A stretch of 64,000 bases of DNA from an uncultured Rhodospirillales bacterium (GTDB lineage: Bacteria > Pseudomonadota > Alphaproteobacteria > ATCC43930 > CGMCC-115725), in contig CAIJOA010000020.1 in assembly GCA_903822185.1 (NCBI GenBank), positions 1 through 64,000 on the forward strand, in the 5' to 3' direction. The notes beneath the pieces are model-generated. The model searched no databases, was not told the DNA's origin, and worked only from the letters and a program-made list of their open reading frames with translations. Positions 44,346 through 54,705 of this stretch are shown here, piece by piece. How positions within the stretch are numbered: the stretch's first letter is position 1; every line of letters begins with the position of its first letter. A program made the translations under genes and the position numbers.

Positions 44346-45944
44346 TTAGCGGTCGAGGAAGCCGGCGAGACGACGGTCGGGACCGCGCTGGCTCAGTTTT
44401 TTCAGCGCCTTCGCCTCGATCTGGCGAATACGTTCGCGCGTCACCTGATACTTCTTGCCGACTTCTTCGAGCGTGTGTTCGGCCGCCTGGCCGACACCGA
44501 AACGAAGACGCAGCACATCCGCTTCACGCGGCGTCAGACGGGCAAGGGCTTCTTCGGTCGCTTCGCGAAGTTCGGCGGCAGCAGCCGCTTCCAACGGGAT
44601 GACAGCCTGTTGATCTTCGAGGAAGTCGCCGATGGTCGCATCGCCGTCTTCGCCGACCGGCTGATCCATCGACACCGGATCGCGGACGAGTTCGAGGACC
44701 GTGCGCAGCTTCGCCACTGGCGTGCCGAGACGCTCGGCCAATTCCGGCTCGGTCGGCTCGCGGCGCAGTTCGCCAGCGAGGCGGCGCTGAGCGCGCAGCA
44801 CGCGGCGGACTTCGTCGGCGAGATGCGCCGGGATGCGGATCAGATGGCCCTGATCGACCAGCGCACGCGAGCAGGCCTGACGAATCCACCAGGTCGCGTA
44901 GGTTGAGAACTTGTAGCCACGGCGCCAATCGAATTTTTCGACCGCGCGCATCAGGCCGATATTGCCTTCCTGCACGAGATCCATCAGCGGCAAGCCGCGA
45001 TTGACGTGACGGCGCGCGATCCACGTGACCAACCGCAGATTGGCGGCGATCATCTGTTCCTTGGCGCGTTCGGAGTCACGCGCGCCACGCTGCAGTTCGG
45101 ACGAGCTGGAGCGGAAATGCTCGAGCTTCTGACCGGCTTGCTTGGCAATGCCTTCGATGTCGGTGCAGACGCTCGCGGCCTGCTCGCCATAGCGGCCGAA
45201 GAAAGCACGCCACGCCGTGATGCGGCGGCGACGGGCGGTCTCGAGCCATTCTTCCGAGGTTTTGGCCGCCTTGTAGCTTTCGATGAAATCTTTGCGGGCG
45301 ACGCCGCAATGCTCGACCATGCGCGCCAACGAGCCTTCGAGCTCAAGGAGCTTTTTGTTCATTTCTTTAATCTGATGCGCGAGGCGGTCGATCTCGGCCG
45401 GCTGCAGCACGATCTTTTCGAGCGCCTTCGACAGCGCCTGCGGGCGGCCCTTGCCGGCATTGATGGCGCGCGTGAAGGCAGCCTTCACGTCGGGCATCAG
45501 TTCGGCTTCGATCTGGGCGATCACGGAGGACGAACCGGACTCGTCGATCGGCGTCTCGACATCGCCTTTGATCCGGCGGCGGGTCGCCGCGAGATCGACG
45601 ACATCGCGCAACAGCACGGTATTGTCGCCGAGGCCTTCGCGCCAAACCTTGATCGAACGGCGCAGGAGTTCGCTACGGCAAAGCGCCGCCAGCATGGCTT
45701 CGCGGCCGGCCTCGATCCGCTGCGCGAGCTCGACTTCCTGTTCACGGGTCAGCAGTTCGGCGACGGAAATCTCACGCAGGTAATGCTGCATCGCATCGCC
45801 GGAGGCGGCGTCGGCGGCGACGTTACCCGCACGCGGAACTTCCGATTCGACGGCAACAGTGGTTTCTTCCTGAGTGCCTTCGGTCGTTTCGGCACTTTGG
45901 GTCGGTTGTTCCACGGCTTCGGCGGCGGCGAAATTAGCCCGCAT
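44346..45944 (-). CDS. RpoD-like sigma-70 family factor, divergent paralogue type
   Basis: The 532-residue protein has region 1.2 ([21 protein letters not shown], residues ~50-70, landmark), a long non-conserved region, regions 2.1-2.4 (residues ~292-375), 3.0-3.2 ([14 protein letters not shown]) and 4.2 ([20 protein letters not shown]). Region 1.1 is absent. In region 2.4 the -10 reader Gln (E. coli Q437) is kept as Q356, but T440 is replaced by Ser359 and R448 by His367. Housekeeping RpoD in this class is usually over 600 residues with a fully conserved 2.4, so this is probably a second, group 2-like factor. Confidence 0.85.
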   Translation of the reverse strand: MRANFAAAEAVEQPTQSAETTEGTQEETTVAVESEVPRAGNVAADAASGDAMQHYLREISVAELLTREQEVELAQRIEAGREAMLAALCRSELLRRSIKVWREGLGDNTVLLRDVVDLAATRRRIKGDVETPIDESGSSSVIAQIEAELMPDVKAAFTRAINAGKGRPQALSKALEKIVLQPAEIDRLAHQIKEMNKKLLELEGSLARMVEHCGVARKDFIESYKAAKTSEEWLETARRRRITAWRAFFGRYGEQAASVCTDIEGIAKQAGQKLEHFRSSSSELQRGARDSERAKEQMIAANLRLVTWIARRHVNRGLPLMDLVQEGNIGLMRAVEKFDWRRGYKFSTYATWWIRQACSRALVDQGHLIRIPAHLADEVRRVLRAQRRLAGELRREPTEPELAERLGTPVAKLRTVLELVRDPVSMDQPVGEDGDATIGDFLEDQQAVIPLEAAAAAELREATEEALARLTPREADVLRLRFGVGQAAEHTLEEVGKKYQVTRERIRQIEAKALKKLSQRGPDRRLAGFLDR

Positions 45945-46057
45945 GTTTGATTACTCGCTAAACGAAGTGAAGGAACGCCAACCCGCTAGGCTGGCCGGCG
46001 CGCATCTTGGCATAAGATTGGTGCTGGCCGCACCTGTTTTAAGTAGTCGATCAAAAA

Positions 46058-46894
46058 CTATTTAGTTCCAATTGTTTGTATCGATTTTTGGGCTTTCCAA
46101 GCGGCCACGAAACGCTGGGTTGCGGAGAACGCAAGGGTCGCTCTTATAACGCCCGAAAGTTGATTATTTCTCGCGACCGGTGTTTCAACGTCGATAACAA
46201 TATTCGCCGGCAACGAATCCATCAGATCGAATAACGGCAGCGCACCATCGCCGGGATAAAGCCGCGATCCCAAGGATTCCGCACGTAATTCCAGCCCCGC
46301 CGGAAGTAATTTTGGTGCATCGCACAATTGAAGATAAGCGATGTCCTTGGCCGGAATGGCCGCGACCTCGGCCGGAATCCCGCCGGCGCGGGCCAAATGG
46401 AGGGCGTCGATAAGCAGACCGAGGTTGGACCGGTCGCAGGCCCGAATCATGCGATGCGCCTTCGGAAGCGAATTGACGGCGGTATAAGGCATCAATTCGA
46501 GGGCGAGGCCGAGATTGAAGGACCGGGCGGCGTCGGCCAGCCGTCCCAGATTCGCGGTCATCCGCGCCTCGTCGGGGTCATTCCCGACGGCCAGGAACTT
46601 TTCGACCCCTAGCTGGGCGGCGACTTCCAGGGCGGGAAGGCAGGAATCGAGGTCGAAGTCGGGAAGAAGCCAGATCCCGGTCGCGGCATAAAGGGTGAGG
46701 CCGGTATCGGCGAGGGCGCCGGCGATGGCGGCAATCAGCGGTTTTTCACCGATCAGGGGGGCGACCGACGCGGCGCCGGGGGCGCCCAAAACCCGCAAAT
46801 CGGTCGAATCGAACCCGGCGGTATGGGCCGCGGCGATGAGGTCGAGGGGACCGAGATCGTTGACGGTGACGGGTGCGAGGGACAGGCGATTCAT
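46058..46894 (-). CDS. Sugar phosphate isomerase/epimerase-like TIM-barrel protein
   Basis: The 278-residue protein has the xylose-isomerase-like barrel pattern: MNRLSLAPVTVNDLGPLDLIAAAHTAG at the start (landmark), VEKFLAVGNDPD, LGLALELMPYTAVNSLPKA with the metal-ligand Glu, NLGLLIDALHLARAGG with Asp and His, IAYLQLCDAP, and VIDVETPVA with a final Glu. The family isomerises or epimerises sugars, or dehydrates related acids. ATG 46894 is chosen, 38 bases from the divergent gene at 46933. Its stop is 114 bases before the sigma factor gene on the same strand. Confidence 0.86.
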   Translation of the reverse strand: MNRLSLAPVTVNDLGPLDLIAAAHTAGFDSTDLRVLGAPGAASVAPLIGEKPLIAAIAGALADTGLTLYAATGIWLLPDFDLDSCLPALEVAAQLGVEKFLAVGNDPDEARMTANLGRLADAARSFNLGLALELMPYTAVNSLPKAHRMIRACDRSNLGLLIDALHLARAGGIPAEVAAIPAKDIAYLQLCDAPKLLPAGLELRAESLGSRLYPGDGALPLFDLMDSLPANIVIDVETPVARNNQLSGVIRATLAFSATQRFVAAWKAQKSIQTIGTK

Positions 46895-46932
46895 GGCAGT
46901 ATTCGTCACCCTTTCCCTGGCCTGGTTCAACC

Positions 46933-48072
46933 ATGAAACGTAGCAGCGAGCGATTTCTGACCACCCATACCGGCAGCCTGCCGCGGCCGGCAGAGCTGGT
47001 CCGGACGATGTTCGCCAAGGAGGAGGGGGTTCCGGTCGAGCGCGGGGCCCTCGACCAGCAGATCGCGGCGGCGGTTGGCGAAACCGTGCAAAAACAGGTC
47101 AAAGCCGGGATCGACCTCGTCAATGACGGCGAAATGAGCAAACCGTCCTACGCCACCTATATAAAGGACCGGCTGAGCGGTTTCGGCGGGGCCAGCAACA
47201 GCTTCGTCTATCAGGATCTGGTCGATTTTCCGGAACTGGGGCGGCGGGTGTTCGGCGACCCGGGGCGGGCCCGGCGCAAAACCCCGGCCTGCATCGCCCC
47301 GATCGCGGTCAGCGACCGGGACGCGGCCCAGACCGACATCGCCCACCTGAAAGCCGCCCTGCCCATGGACCGCGAGGGCTTCCTGACCGCCGCGTCGCCG
47401 GGCGTGATCGCGCTGTTCTTTCACAACGATTATTACAAAAGCGACGCCGACTATCTGCAGGCGATCGCCGAGGCGATGCGGCCCGAATACGAGGCCATCG
47501 CCGCCGCCGGCTTGGTCCTGCAGCTCGATTGCCCTGACCTCGCCATGGGCCGCCATATCCAGCATGCCGGTCTAAGCCTTGCCGACTTCCGCAGGGCCGC
47601 AGCCCGGCAGATCGAAGCGCTGAATTACGCCGTCGCCAACATCCCGCCCGAGCAGATGCGGCTGCATCTCTGCTGGGGCAATTACGAAGGCCCGCACCAT
47701 TGCGACGTGCCGATCGACCAAATTATCGACCTGGTTTTCACCGCGCGTCCCGCCGGCATTTCCTTCGAGGCCGCCAATCCGCGCCACGCCCATGAATGGA
47801 AAGTCTTCGAAACGACCAAGTTGCCCGACGGCAAGATTCTGATCCCCGGCGTCCTCGAATCGAAATCCAATTTCATCGAGCATCCCCAACTGATCGCGCA
47901 ACGCATCGAGCGCTACGCCCATCTGGTCGGGCGCGAGAACGTTATCGCCGGCAGCGATTGCGGCTATGGCACCTGGGTCGGGCAGGCAGCCGTCGATCCC
48001 GACGTGGTCTGGGCAAAACTGGCCGCGATGACCGAAGGCGCGCGCATCGCTTCCGAGCGGTTCTGGCGTTAA
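46933..48072 (+). CDS. MetE-C-like, cobalamin-independent methionine synthase family protein
   Basis: The 379-residue TIM-barrel protein resembles the C-terminal half of MetE and the epoxyalkane:CoM transferase-type group. It has TTHTGSLPRP with an N-terminal His, VNDGEMSKPSY, LQLDCPDLAM, LCWGNYEGPHHCDVP and GSDCGYGT, which match the zinc-binding His-Cys-Cys set. Stand-alone members transfer methyl or alkyl groups to thiols. No N-terminal MetE domain is attached. The divergent isomerase gene begins 38 bases away, so promoters must overlap. Confidence 0.85.
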   Translation: MKRSSERFLTTHTGSLPRPAELVRTMFAKEEGVPVERGALDQQIAAAVGETVQKQVKAGIDLVNDGEMSKPSYATYIKDRLSGFGGASNSFVYQDLVDFPELGRRVFGDPGRARRKTPACIAPIAVSDRDAAQTDIAHLKAALPMDREGFLTAASPGVIALFFHNDYYKSDADYLQAIAEAMRPEYEAIAAAGLVLQLDCPDLAMGRHIQHAGLSLADFRRAAARQIEALNYAVANIPPEQMRLHLCWGNYEGPHHCDVPIDQIIDLVFTARPAGISFEAANPRHAHEWKVFETTKLPDGKILIPGVLESKSNFIEHPQLIAQRIERYAHLVGRENVIAGSDCGYGTWVGQAAVDPDVVWAKLAAMTEGARIASERFWR

Positions 48073-48194
48073 TCGCCTGCTAATTACTTCAAAAGCTTGA
48101 GGTCATTCGCCGGCGGCGAAGTTGAATTAATGCGCCCTTAACAGCCGCGCCCGCATTATCCGGTCCGTCGGACTATCGGATAAAGGAACGGCCA

Positions 48195-50036
48195 ATGAGC
48201 GCATTGGCGCGCGGAGCCCAGTTCTTGGGCTCACGTTCGGGGCAAGGTTTCATCATCTTCCTATGCGTGTCGCAGCTTTTTGCGGCGGTCATCGGATATG
48301 GATTCTACGCGTCGAACCTAAGCTGGTTTAAAGAACATAAGAGAGAAGAGAAGGTCACGGCCCTTCGCCTGGTCGATGCCTTCGTCAACAATTACGCCAG
48401 CCAACGCGCAAAGCTTTCGACCACCAGCGCACCCGTTCCCGCGACTTTCCGTGCCGATTCCATTGCTGCCTTCAACAAGTCGCAAGGCGGCAGCAACGAA
48501 TTCAACCTGATGTGGGTCGGCGTTCCCGACCGCGCGATCAAGACCGGTCCGCTCGACGATGCGATGGCCGAGACGATCAACGGCTTTATCGGCAAGGACA
48601 AGCCGCTGCCGGTCTCGACGATCCTCAGCGTCAACAATCAGCAAGTCTTCCGCACGGTTTATCCGTCCTTCGCCAAGGAACAGAGCTGCGTCGATTGCCA
48701 TAACCAGCTTCAGGCCAATGGCCCGACCTGGCATCTCGGCGATCTGATGGGTGCCTTCGCGATCGACGTGCCGATGGGGCCGTTCCTCAAGAGCAACCTG
48801 ATCGAAACCTTCGGCCTAGCCTTCGCCATCTTTTTCTCGTTGGGCACGATGGGCCTCGCCTTCTCGCTGTACCACTACAAGAAGGCCAAACAGAGCGAAG
48901 CCGCCGAAGCGACCCTCGCCGAAAGCGAAGCACGCTTCCGCGATTTCGCCGAAGCGACGTCGGACTGGTTCTGGGAACAGGATGAAAATCTGCGCTTCAC
49001 GCGTTTCTCGGTCGGTGGCCGTTCGACCGAACTGACGAGCCAGAATGACCTTGGCAAGACGCGCCACGAAACCGTCAAACTGGGCGTCACCGACGAACAA
49101 TGGATCGCGCATGACGCCGAGTTGGCCGCGCGCCTGCCGTTCCATAATTTCCGCTTCCAGCGCGCGATGCCCGACGGCCAGATCGTCTATGTCAGCATCA
49201 GCGGCCGGCCTGTCTTCGACATTCACGGCGTCTTCCACGGTTATCGCGGCGCCGGGCGCGATGTCAGCGGCGAGATCGCCGTCGAAGTCGAATTGCAGCG
49301 CCGCGTCGAGGAACGCACCGCCGAACTCAAATCAACGCAAGGCGAATTGCTGCGCAAGGAACGCCTCTCGGCGCTGGGTCAGTTGACCGCGACGATGGCG
49401 CATGAATTGCGCAATCCCTTGAGCGCCATTCGCAACACGCTGTTCGCCGTCAAAGAAACCGCCGCCGCCGCGGGCATCAGCCTCGAACGGCCGGTCAGCC
49501 GGGTTGAGCGCAGCGTCGCGCGATGCGACCGGATCATCAACGACCTGCTCGATTACACCCGCATGAAAGAGCTGCATTGCAGCATCGTTGCGCCCGATGC
49601 CTGGGTCGAGGAAGTCCTCAACGACCAGCATTTCCCACCGGATCTGACGGTCGAGCACAAGCTCGATGCCGATTGCCTGATCAAGATCGACCCCGAGCGC
49701 ATGCGTCGCGTCCTGATCAATCTCCTCGACAACGCGGCGCAAGCGATGGCCGAGGGCACCGAGCGCAAGATCACGGTGACGACGGCGCTTATCGGCGACG
49801 GCGTCGAACTGGCCGTGACCGATACGGGTGGCGGCATTCCCGCCGATGTTCTGCCGAAAGTTTTCGAGCCATTGTTCAGCACCAAGAGTTTCGGCACCGG
49901 CCTTGGCTTGCCGATGGTCAAACAGATCGTCGAACAGCATGGCGGCACGATCACGATTACAAGCGAAGCCGGCAAGGGAACGCGCGTTACGCTGCGCCTT
50001 CGAAAGGTCGCGGAAGAAGAGGTTATTGCGGCATGA
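48195..50036 (+). CDS. Membrane sensor histidine kinase with CXXCH (DUF3365) sensor and PAS domain
   Basis: The 613-residue kinase has helix one at residues ~18-40, a periplasmic DUF3365/Tll0287-like domain with a heme c-binding CVDCH at residues 165-169, helix two at ~205-226, then a PAS domain (FAEATSDWFWEQDENLRFTRFS), HisKA with His403 (MAHELRNPLSAI), and HATPase_c (NLLDNAAQAMAEG, DTGGGIPADV, GTGLGLPMVKQI). A c-type heme sensor for redox, NO or oxygen is a good inference. It overlaps the double-receiver gene by four bases (ATGA). AAAGGAA precedes ATG 48195. Confidence 0.93.
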   Translation: MSALARGAQFLGSRSGQGFIIFLCVSQLFAAVIGYGFYASNLSWFKEHKREEKVTALRLVDAFVNNYASQRAKLSTTSAPVPATFRADSIAAFNKSQGGSNEFNLMWVGVPDRAIKTGPLDDAMAETINGFIGKDKPLPVSTILSVNNQQVFRTVYPSFAKEQSCVDCHNQLQANGPTWHLGDLMGAFAIDVPMGPFLKSNLIETFGLAFAIFFSLGTMGLAFSLYHYKKAKQSEAAEATLAESEARFRDFAEATSDWFWEQDENLRFTRFSVGGRSTELTSQNDLGKTRHETVKLGVTDEQWIAHDAELAARLPFHNFRFQRAMPDGQIVYVSISGRPVFDIHGVFHGYRGAGRDVSGEIAVEVELQRRVEERTAELKSTQGELLRKERLSALGQLTATMAHELRNPLSAIRNTLFAVKETAAAAGISLERPVSRVERSVARCDRIINDLLDYTRMKELHCSIVAPDAWVEEVLNDQHFPPDLTVEHKLDADCLIKIDPERMRRVLINLLDNAAQAMAEGTERKITVTTALIGDGVELAVTDTGGGIPADVLPKVFEPLFSTKSFGTGLGLPMVKQIVEQHGGTITITSEAGKGTRVTLRLRKVAEEEVIAA

Positions 50037-50770
50037 GTGCGAAGATTCTGGTCATCGACGACGACCGCGATCACGCCGAGAGCATCGTCGATATCCTGTC
50101 GATGCGCGGCTATGACGTCGAAGCCGCCTTCAGCGGCGAAGCCGGTGTCGAGATTTTCAAGGAGCAGGACTTCGATCTCGTCTTCATGGACGTGAAGCTA
50201 CCGGGCATGAACGGCGTCGAGACCTTCTTCGAGTTCAAGAAGATTCGTCCCGATGCGCGGGTCATGATGATGACTGGCTATAGCCTTGAGCAATTGATCG
50301 CGCAGGCGATCGAAAATGGCGCGCTGGGCGTGCTGCGCAAGCCGTTCGCGATCCAAGACCTGTTTCATATCCTCAACGAGGTAAAGCCGCGCGGCATGAT
50401 CGTCGTCGCGGATGACGATCCGGATTTTGCCGCAAGCCTCGAACCGATGCTGGTCAGTCAGGGCTATCGCGTCGTCACCGCGGCGACCGGCAGCGAAGCA
50501 CTCGAAAAAGCCTCGGCCGATGGCGTCAATTGCCTCGTCCTCGATGTCTCGATGCCGATCCTGACCGGGATCGACGTTTATCTTCGCCTGAAAGAACGCG
50601 GCAAGTCGGTGCCGACGATCTTCGTCACCGGCGCCGGCGATAAGACATCGGCGCTCGCGCAGCTCAATCCCGATAACGGCGTGCTGCTGAAACCTTTCAA
50701 CCCCAGCGATTTGCTCAAAGCCATTGCAGTGGCGACGAGTGGCGGGAGCAAACCGACCGCTCATGGCTAA
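50033..50770 (+). CDS. Double-receiver response regulator
   Basis: The 245-residue protein is two receiver domains and no output domain. The first has Asp9-11 and phospho-acceptor Asp53 ([12 protein letters not shown]), with LRKPF near residue 104. The second has ADDDPDF and Asp171 ([12 protein letters not shown]), with LLKPF near residue 223. Tandem receivers like this act as phosphate-sharing or sink modules. It begins at ATG 50033 overlapping the kinase, and its stop overlaps the next gene, so all three are made together. Confidence 0.93.
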   Translation: MSAKILVIDDDRDHAESIVDILSMRGYDVEAAFSGEAGVEIFKEQDFDLVFMDVKLPGMNGVETFFEFKKIRPDARVMMMTGYSLEQLIAQAIENGALGVLRKPFAIQDLFHILNEVKPRGMIVVADDDPDFAASLEPMLVSQGYRVVTAATGSEALEKASADGVNCLVLDVSMPILTGIDVYLRLKERGKSVPTIFVTGAGDKTSALAQLNPDNGVLLKPFNPSDLLKAIAVATSGGSKPTAHG

Positions 50771-52001
50771 TTCCCCCTCATCCGCGCCGCGGCAGCTTCT
50801 CATCGTCGATGACGACGAGGAATTTGCCGAATCGATCGCGGACATCCTTATCCCCGCCGGCTATGCGCCGATCGTCGCCGATCGGCCGGACACGGCCGCC
50901 ATCGCGGTGAAGCGCTACAGCCCGCCGGTCGCGATCATCGATATCCGTCTCGGCGGTATGTCCGGCGTCGAATTGCTGGCGCGGCTTAAAGCCGAACGCC
51001 CCGATCTTGTCGGCGTGATGATGACGGCGCATGTCGATACGCAGACGGCCGTCACCGCGCTGCGCAAAGGCGCTTACGATTACTTCGACAAGAGCTGCAA
51101 TCCCGACGAACTCAAAGCCGTGCTCGACCGCGCCTTCGAGCGCCATGGTCTCGAAGCCGAAAATCGCGCCGCTTACGAAACGCTACGCGTCGCGAAAGAA
51201 GCCGCCGAAGCAGCGAATCGCGCCAAGTCGGACTTCCTCGCCAATATCAGCCACGAGCTGCGCACGCCGCTCAATGCGATCATCGGCTTTTCCGAATTGA
51301 TGCTGAGCGCTGCGCACGGCCTCATCGGCAATCCGACCTATCAGGCTTACGTCAGCGACATCTTCGACGCCGGCACCGACCTGCTGAAAATCATCAACGA
51401 GATTCTCGATCTGTCGAAGGCCGAAGCCGGGCGCCTTGAATTGCTGGAAGAGACGGTCGATGTCGCTAGCGTCGTTCGTACCGTCGTTCGTTTGGTCGGG
51501 CCAAAGGCCGACGATGCCGGGCTATCGCTCGAGACCAACATTCCCGATATTCCGCCGCTGCTGTTCTGCGATCGCTTGAAGCTGAAACAGGTCCTGTTGA
51601 ACTTCCTGTCGAACGCGGTGAAATTCACCCCGACCGGCGGCAAGATCAGCGTCACCGTGACGTCCGATCTCACCAACGGCTTCATCATCGCGGTGAAGGA
51701 TAGCGGCATCGGCATCGCCGAAGCCGACATTCCGCGCGTCTTACAGCCCTTCATCCAGGTCGATAGCGCCCTCAGCCGAGCCCATAGCGGCACCGGCCTC
51801 GGCCTGCCGCTGGCCGCGGCGATGATCGAACTGCATGGCGGCCGCATTCAGGTCGCCAGCGAGCCGGGCCAAGGCACCACCGTCAGCGCCCATTTCCCCG
51901 CCGCCCGCATCGTCGGCATCGCCGACATTATGCCCGCCCTCGGCCTGCCGTTCGACACGATCGAGCAGCCGAGCGAACAGCGCGCGTTGAAGCAGGCCTA
52001 A
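50763..52001 (+). CDS. Receiver-histidine kinase hybrid, soluble
   Basis: The 412-residue protein has an N-terminal receiver with Asp60 ([12 protein letters not shown]), a helical linker, HisKA with His164 ([18 protein letters not shown]), and HATPase_c ([33 protein letters not shown]). No membrane segment is present. An N-terminal receiver on a kinase is a common arrangement for a phosphorelay step that answers the upstream membrane kinase. ATG 50763 lies eight bases inside the previous gene. Confidence 0.93.
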   Translation: MANSPSSAPRQLLIVDDDEEFAESIADILIPAGYAPIVADRPDTAAIAVKRYSPPVAIIDIRLGGMSGVELLARLKAERPDLVGVMMTAHVDTQTAVTALRKGAYDYFDKSCNPDELKAVLDRAFERHGLEAENRAAYETLRVAKEAAEAANRAKSDFLANISHELRTPLNAIIGFSELMLSAAHGLIGNPTYQAYVSDIFDAGTDLLKIINEILDLSKAEAGRLELLEETVDVASVVRTVVRLVGPKADDAGLSLETNIPDIPPLLFCDRLKLKQVLLNFLSNAVKFTPTGGKISVTVTSDLTNGFIIAVKDSGIGIAEADIPRVLQPFIQVDSALSRAHSGTGLGLPLAAAMIELHGGRIQVASEPGQGTTVSAHFPAARIVGIADIMPALGLPFDTIEQPSEQRALKQA

Positions 52002-52017
52002 CTATTTCGGGCGAAGC

Positions 52018-53226
52018 TTAAGCCGACAGACCGTTAATCGGCAAAGTGATGGTCACCGCTAAACCGCCGTGCGACCAATCGCAATCGAGCGTGCCGTGGA
52101 ATTGACGGACGACGGTTGTTTGCGCGAGTGAACTGCCGAAGCCGGTTTTGACCGGCGGCGCATCGATGATCGGGCCGCCGCTTTCGACCCAACGCAGAAT
52201 CAACATGTCGTCTTCCCGGCGCCAGGTCACGGCCACGCGGCCTTCGGCGACTTTCAGCGCGCCGTATTTCGCCGCGTTCGTTGCCAGTTCGTGACAGATC
52301 AGCGCAATGCCGTTCGTCGCCCGGTCACCGCAGGGAACCAGCGGTCCTTCGACCGTGAAACGCAACGGTGTTTCTTTTTCGTCATGGTCATAGGGCGCAA
52401 GAATCGTCTCGACGAGTTCACGCAGATCGGGGGCGCCTGGCGCGATCGCCGTTTCGTTGAAGTCGCGGCGGATCAGCCCGTTGGCAATCGCGAGCGCGTG
52501 CATTCGGCCGGAAAGCGTTTCCGCTAACTCGTCTTTCGATCCGGCAGTCCGGGCGCTGGTGCGGATCATGCCGTCAGTGATGGCGAAGAGATTGTTAATC
52601 CGATGCCCCATCTCGCGGGTCAGCGTTTCTTGTTGTTCCAACGCCTGTTGCAGACGCTGTTCGCTGCGCACCATGCGGACGGCGATGCCGACGAAGGTCG
52701 CCAGTTCGGTCATGGCGCGGGCGTGGCCGCTGTCGAAGTGATTTTCTTTGTCGGAGACGATCCACAAAGTGCCGAGCGGTGCGACGCCGTCGAGATAGAG
52801 CGGCACCAACAGCACCTCGGGCACGACGATGTTCGCGTCGGATATCCAGTTATAAACCCGTTCGGGATGGATCGAGAGCACCGGCCCGTTATGGTCAAGC
52901 GTCACGCCGCAGGGGCTGAAATTCCGCGGCGTCGTCGCACCGTTGAAGGGCGCGAGAATGCCGCGCAGATATTGCCAACGAAAGACACCGGGCGCGGGAT
53001 TTTCCTCGTAGAGGCTGAGTCCGGCCGAAACGCCGCCGGTCATTTCCATCGCCAGATCGACGAAGCGGGGCAGCATGTCCTCGGGCTGATCGACCATCCG
53101 CGCGGCCAGATCCTGCAGCGCGTGCTTTTCTTGAAGATAGTCGAATTTCTTCGCCGGACGCTTCGCCAACGCGTCGATGGCAAAGACATCGGCGATGGAA
53201 GGTTCGAGCAGCGCGGACAAAGCCAT
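52018..53226 (-). CDS. GAF-HWE family sensor histidine kinase, soluble
   Basis: The 402-residue protein has a GAF-like domain (residues ~30-185, with CGVTLDHNGPVLSIHPERVY as a landmark of 20) and an HWE/HisKA_2 kinase core: His208 in EMGHRINNLFAI and the N-box NGIALICHELATNAAKYGAL. The family is related to phytochrome and general-stress kinases in Alphaproteobacteria. It faces the three-gene phosphorelay tail to tail, with 16 bases between stops. No PhyR or EcfG gene is seen here. Confidence 0.92.
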   Translation of the reverse strand: MALSALLEPSIADVFAIDALAKRPAKKFDYLQEKHALQDLAARMVDQPEDMLPRFVDLAMEMTGGVSAGLSLYEENPAPGVFRWQYLRGILAPFNGATTPRNFSPCGVTLDHNGPVLSIHPERVYNWISDANIVVPEVLLVPLYLDGVAPLGTLWIVSDKENHFDSGHARAMTELATFVGIAVRMVRSEQRLQQALEQQETLTREMGHRINNLFAITDGMIRTSARTAGSKDELAETLSGRMHALAIANGLIRRDFNETAIAPGAPDLRELVETILAPYDHDEKETPLRFTVEGPLVPCGDRATNGIALICHELATNAAKYGALKVAEGRVAVTWRREDDMLILRWVESGGPIIDAPPVKTGFGSSLAQTTVVRQFHGTLDCDWSHGGLAVTITLPINGLSA

Positions 53227-53356
53227 GTGCGATCCTAGGCCAATCCCCCAACCGAGGCGAGTCAAACACGGCAATAGAAGCGGGAAGTTTCCATTATTTC
53301 CGGTTCACTTGTGCACGCAAGACGGCACTTTGCCGATCAGTCGCAACAACCGAACG

Positions 53357-54361
53357 CTATTCCGGCAGCGGCGTCGCATAGCGCAGATCGACGGCTGTTT
53401 TCGCCGTGACCTCGCCCTTGACCATTCCTTGAGATTTGAACCAATCGATCTGATGCTGAATGTCTTTCATATCGAGCCGCGCCTCGGCATCGACGAAGGA
53501 AACACCCATCTTGATCTGATCGACGGTCTGGCCCGTATTCTTCGCAATGATCGCCAGAATTTCGGCCGAGCCCGGGCCGAAGGCGAGTTTGCCGTCGGGA
53601 CCGGCGAAGGCCGCGTGATATTCGCGCGTCGCCTTGCGATAGGCGCGCAGAAACCGTTCGACCGTGTCCTTGCGCTCGTTCGTCGTCTTGAAGCCGGTGA
53701 AGGCCGCGCCGAATTGATAAGACACCTCGTCACCGACATAACCCAGCAGCTTGGCGTCGCCGTTCGTGATCGACGGCATCACATAGGTGACGGGGATGAT
53801 CGAAGCATCGACCTGGCCGCCGACGATCGCGGTAACGCTGTTGGCGACGGCGCCGACCTGCACCACGCGAATCGTTTTGAGATCGACGCCGTATTTTTCG
53901 GCCAGCAGCACCAGCGAATAATGCGGCGGCGTCCCGAGCCCACCGACCGCGACGGTCTTGCCGGCGAGATCCTTGAAGCCTTTGAGGCCCGCTGCCGCTG
54001 CTTTATTTGAGGCGACGGCCGTATTGTTAGGAAAGCCCGGCGCCTCACGCGCTTGAGCCGCGATGACACGGATCGCATCCTGCGAGGCCATCGTATAGAG
54101 CGCGGCGGTAATGCCCGTCGCACCGAAATCGATATCGCCCGAGACAACGGCAACGGGGATGGTCGAGCCGACTTCGAAAAACACGATCTGCGCCGGTACG
54201 CCCTCGGCGGCGAAATAGCCGCGTTCCTGGGCGAGAAAGACCGGGCCCGAGCCCGCGGTTTTTAGAACGCCGATTTTGATGTCTTCGGCAGATGCGAGGG
54301 TCGAGGCTGCGAGGCCCAGAGAGAAACCCAGCATCAAACTTGCCCGATAGAACCGTCCCAT
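53357..54361 (-). CDS. NitT/TauT-type ABC substrate-binding protein
   Basis: The 334-residue precursor has a signal peptide (SLMLGFSLGLAASTLASA) and the SsuA/TauA/NMT1-type fold: IKIGVLKTAGSGPVFLAQERG at the start (landmark), GDIDFGATGITAALY, GLGTPPHYSLVLLAEKYGVD and GQVDASIIPVTYVM. It should bring an organic anion, sulfonate, nitrate or thiamine precursor to the fused permease across the divergent space. The second of two adjacent ATGs (54361) has better spacing from AGGGAG; 54364 is possible. Confidence 0.9.
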   Translation of the reverse strand: MGRFYRASLMLGFSLGLAASTLASAEDIKIGVLKTAGSGPVFLAQERGYFAAEGVPAQIVFFEVGSTIPVAVVSGDIDFGATGITAALYTMASQDAIRVIAAQAREAPGFPNNTAVASNKAAAAGLKGFKDLAGKTVAVGGLGTPPHYSLVLLAEKYGVDLKTIRVVQVGAVANSVTAIVGGQVDASIIPVTYVMPSITNGDAKLLGYVGDEVSYQFGAAFTGFKTTNERKDTVERFLRAYRKATREYHAAFAGPDGKLAFGPGSAEILAIIAKNTGQTVDQIKMGVSFVDAEARLDMKDIQHQIDWFKSQGMVKGEVTAKTAVDLRYATPLPE

Positions 54362-54364
54362 CAT

Positions 54365-54705
54365 TTTCTCCCTGATCGTCTTGGCGCTTGCCGCGCCTTC
54401 ATCGCAAAAGCCTAAACCCGGGGACGGGGCGGGAGCAAGGTTGGTGGCTTGAGGCAACCTTCATCACTCGCCATTTCCCTCCCCCCTTGAGGGGGAGGGT
54501 CAGGGTGGGGGGTCAAACCCACGATGTTTGATTTTATCGGCAGCGCAGCGCGATTGCGTTGATCGCGTGTGATCACCCCCCACCCAACCCTCCCCCTCAA
54601 GGGGGGAGGGCTCGCTCGTTGTTGAGTGACAAGCCCCTTCTGTCTTTCAACTGTCACAAACTTTGGCTAAACCTGCTTTGTAAATCAGTAAATCGGAACT
54701 GACCG
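54365..54705. repeat. Gap with long CCCTCCCCC / GGGGGAGGG inverted repeat
   Basis: Arms at 54477-54513 and 54575-54610 are near-exact inverted copies, each holding CCCCCTTGAGGGGGAGGG or its complement. About 60 bases of plain sequence lie between them. This hairpin type is known from many alphaproteobacterial genomes. No gene is seen in the 341 bases, which must also hold promoters for the divergent transport genes; no clear -35/-10 pair could be picked. Confidence 0.75.

Noticed and set aside
46895-46932. Cobalamin or SAM riboswitch ahead of the MetE-C-like gene
   Set aside because: Only 38 bases separate it from the divergent gene, too little for either riboswitch.
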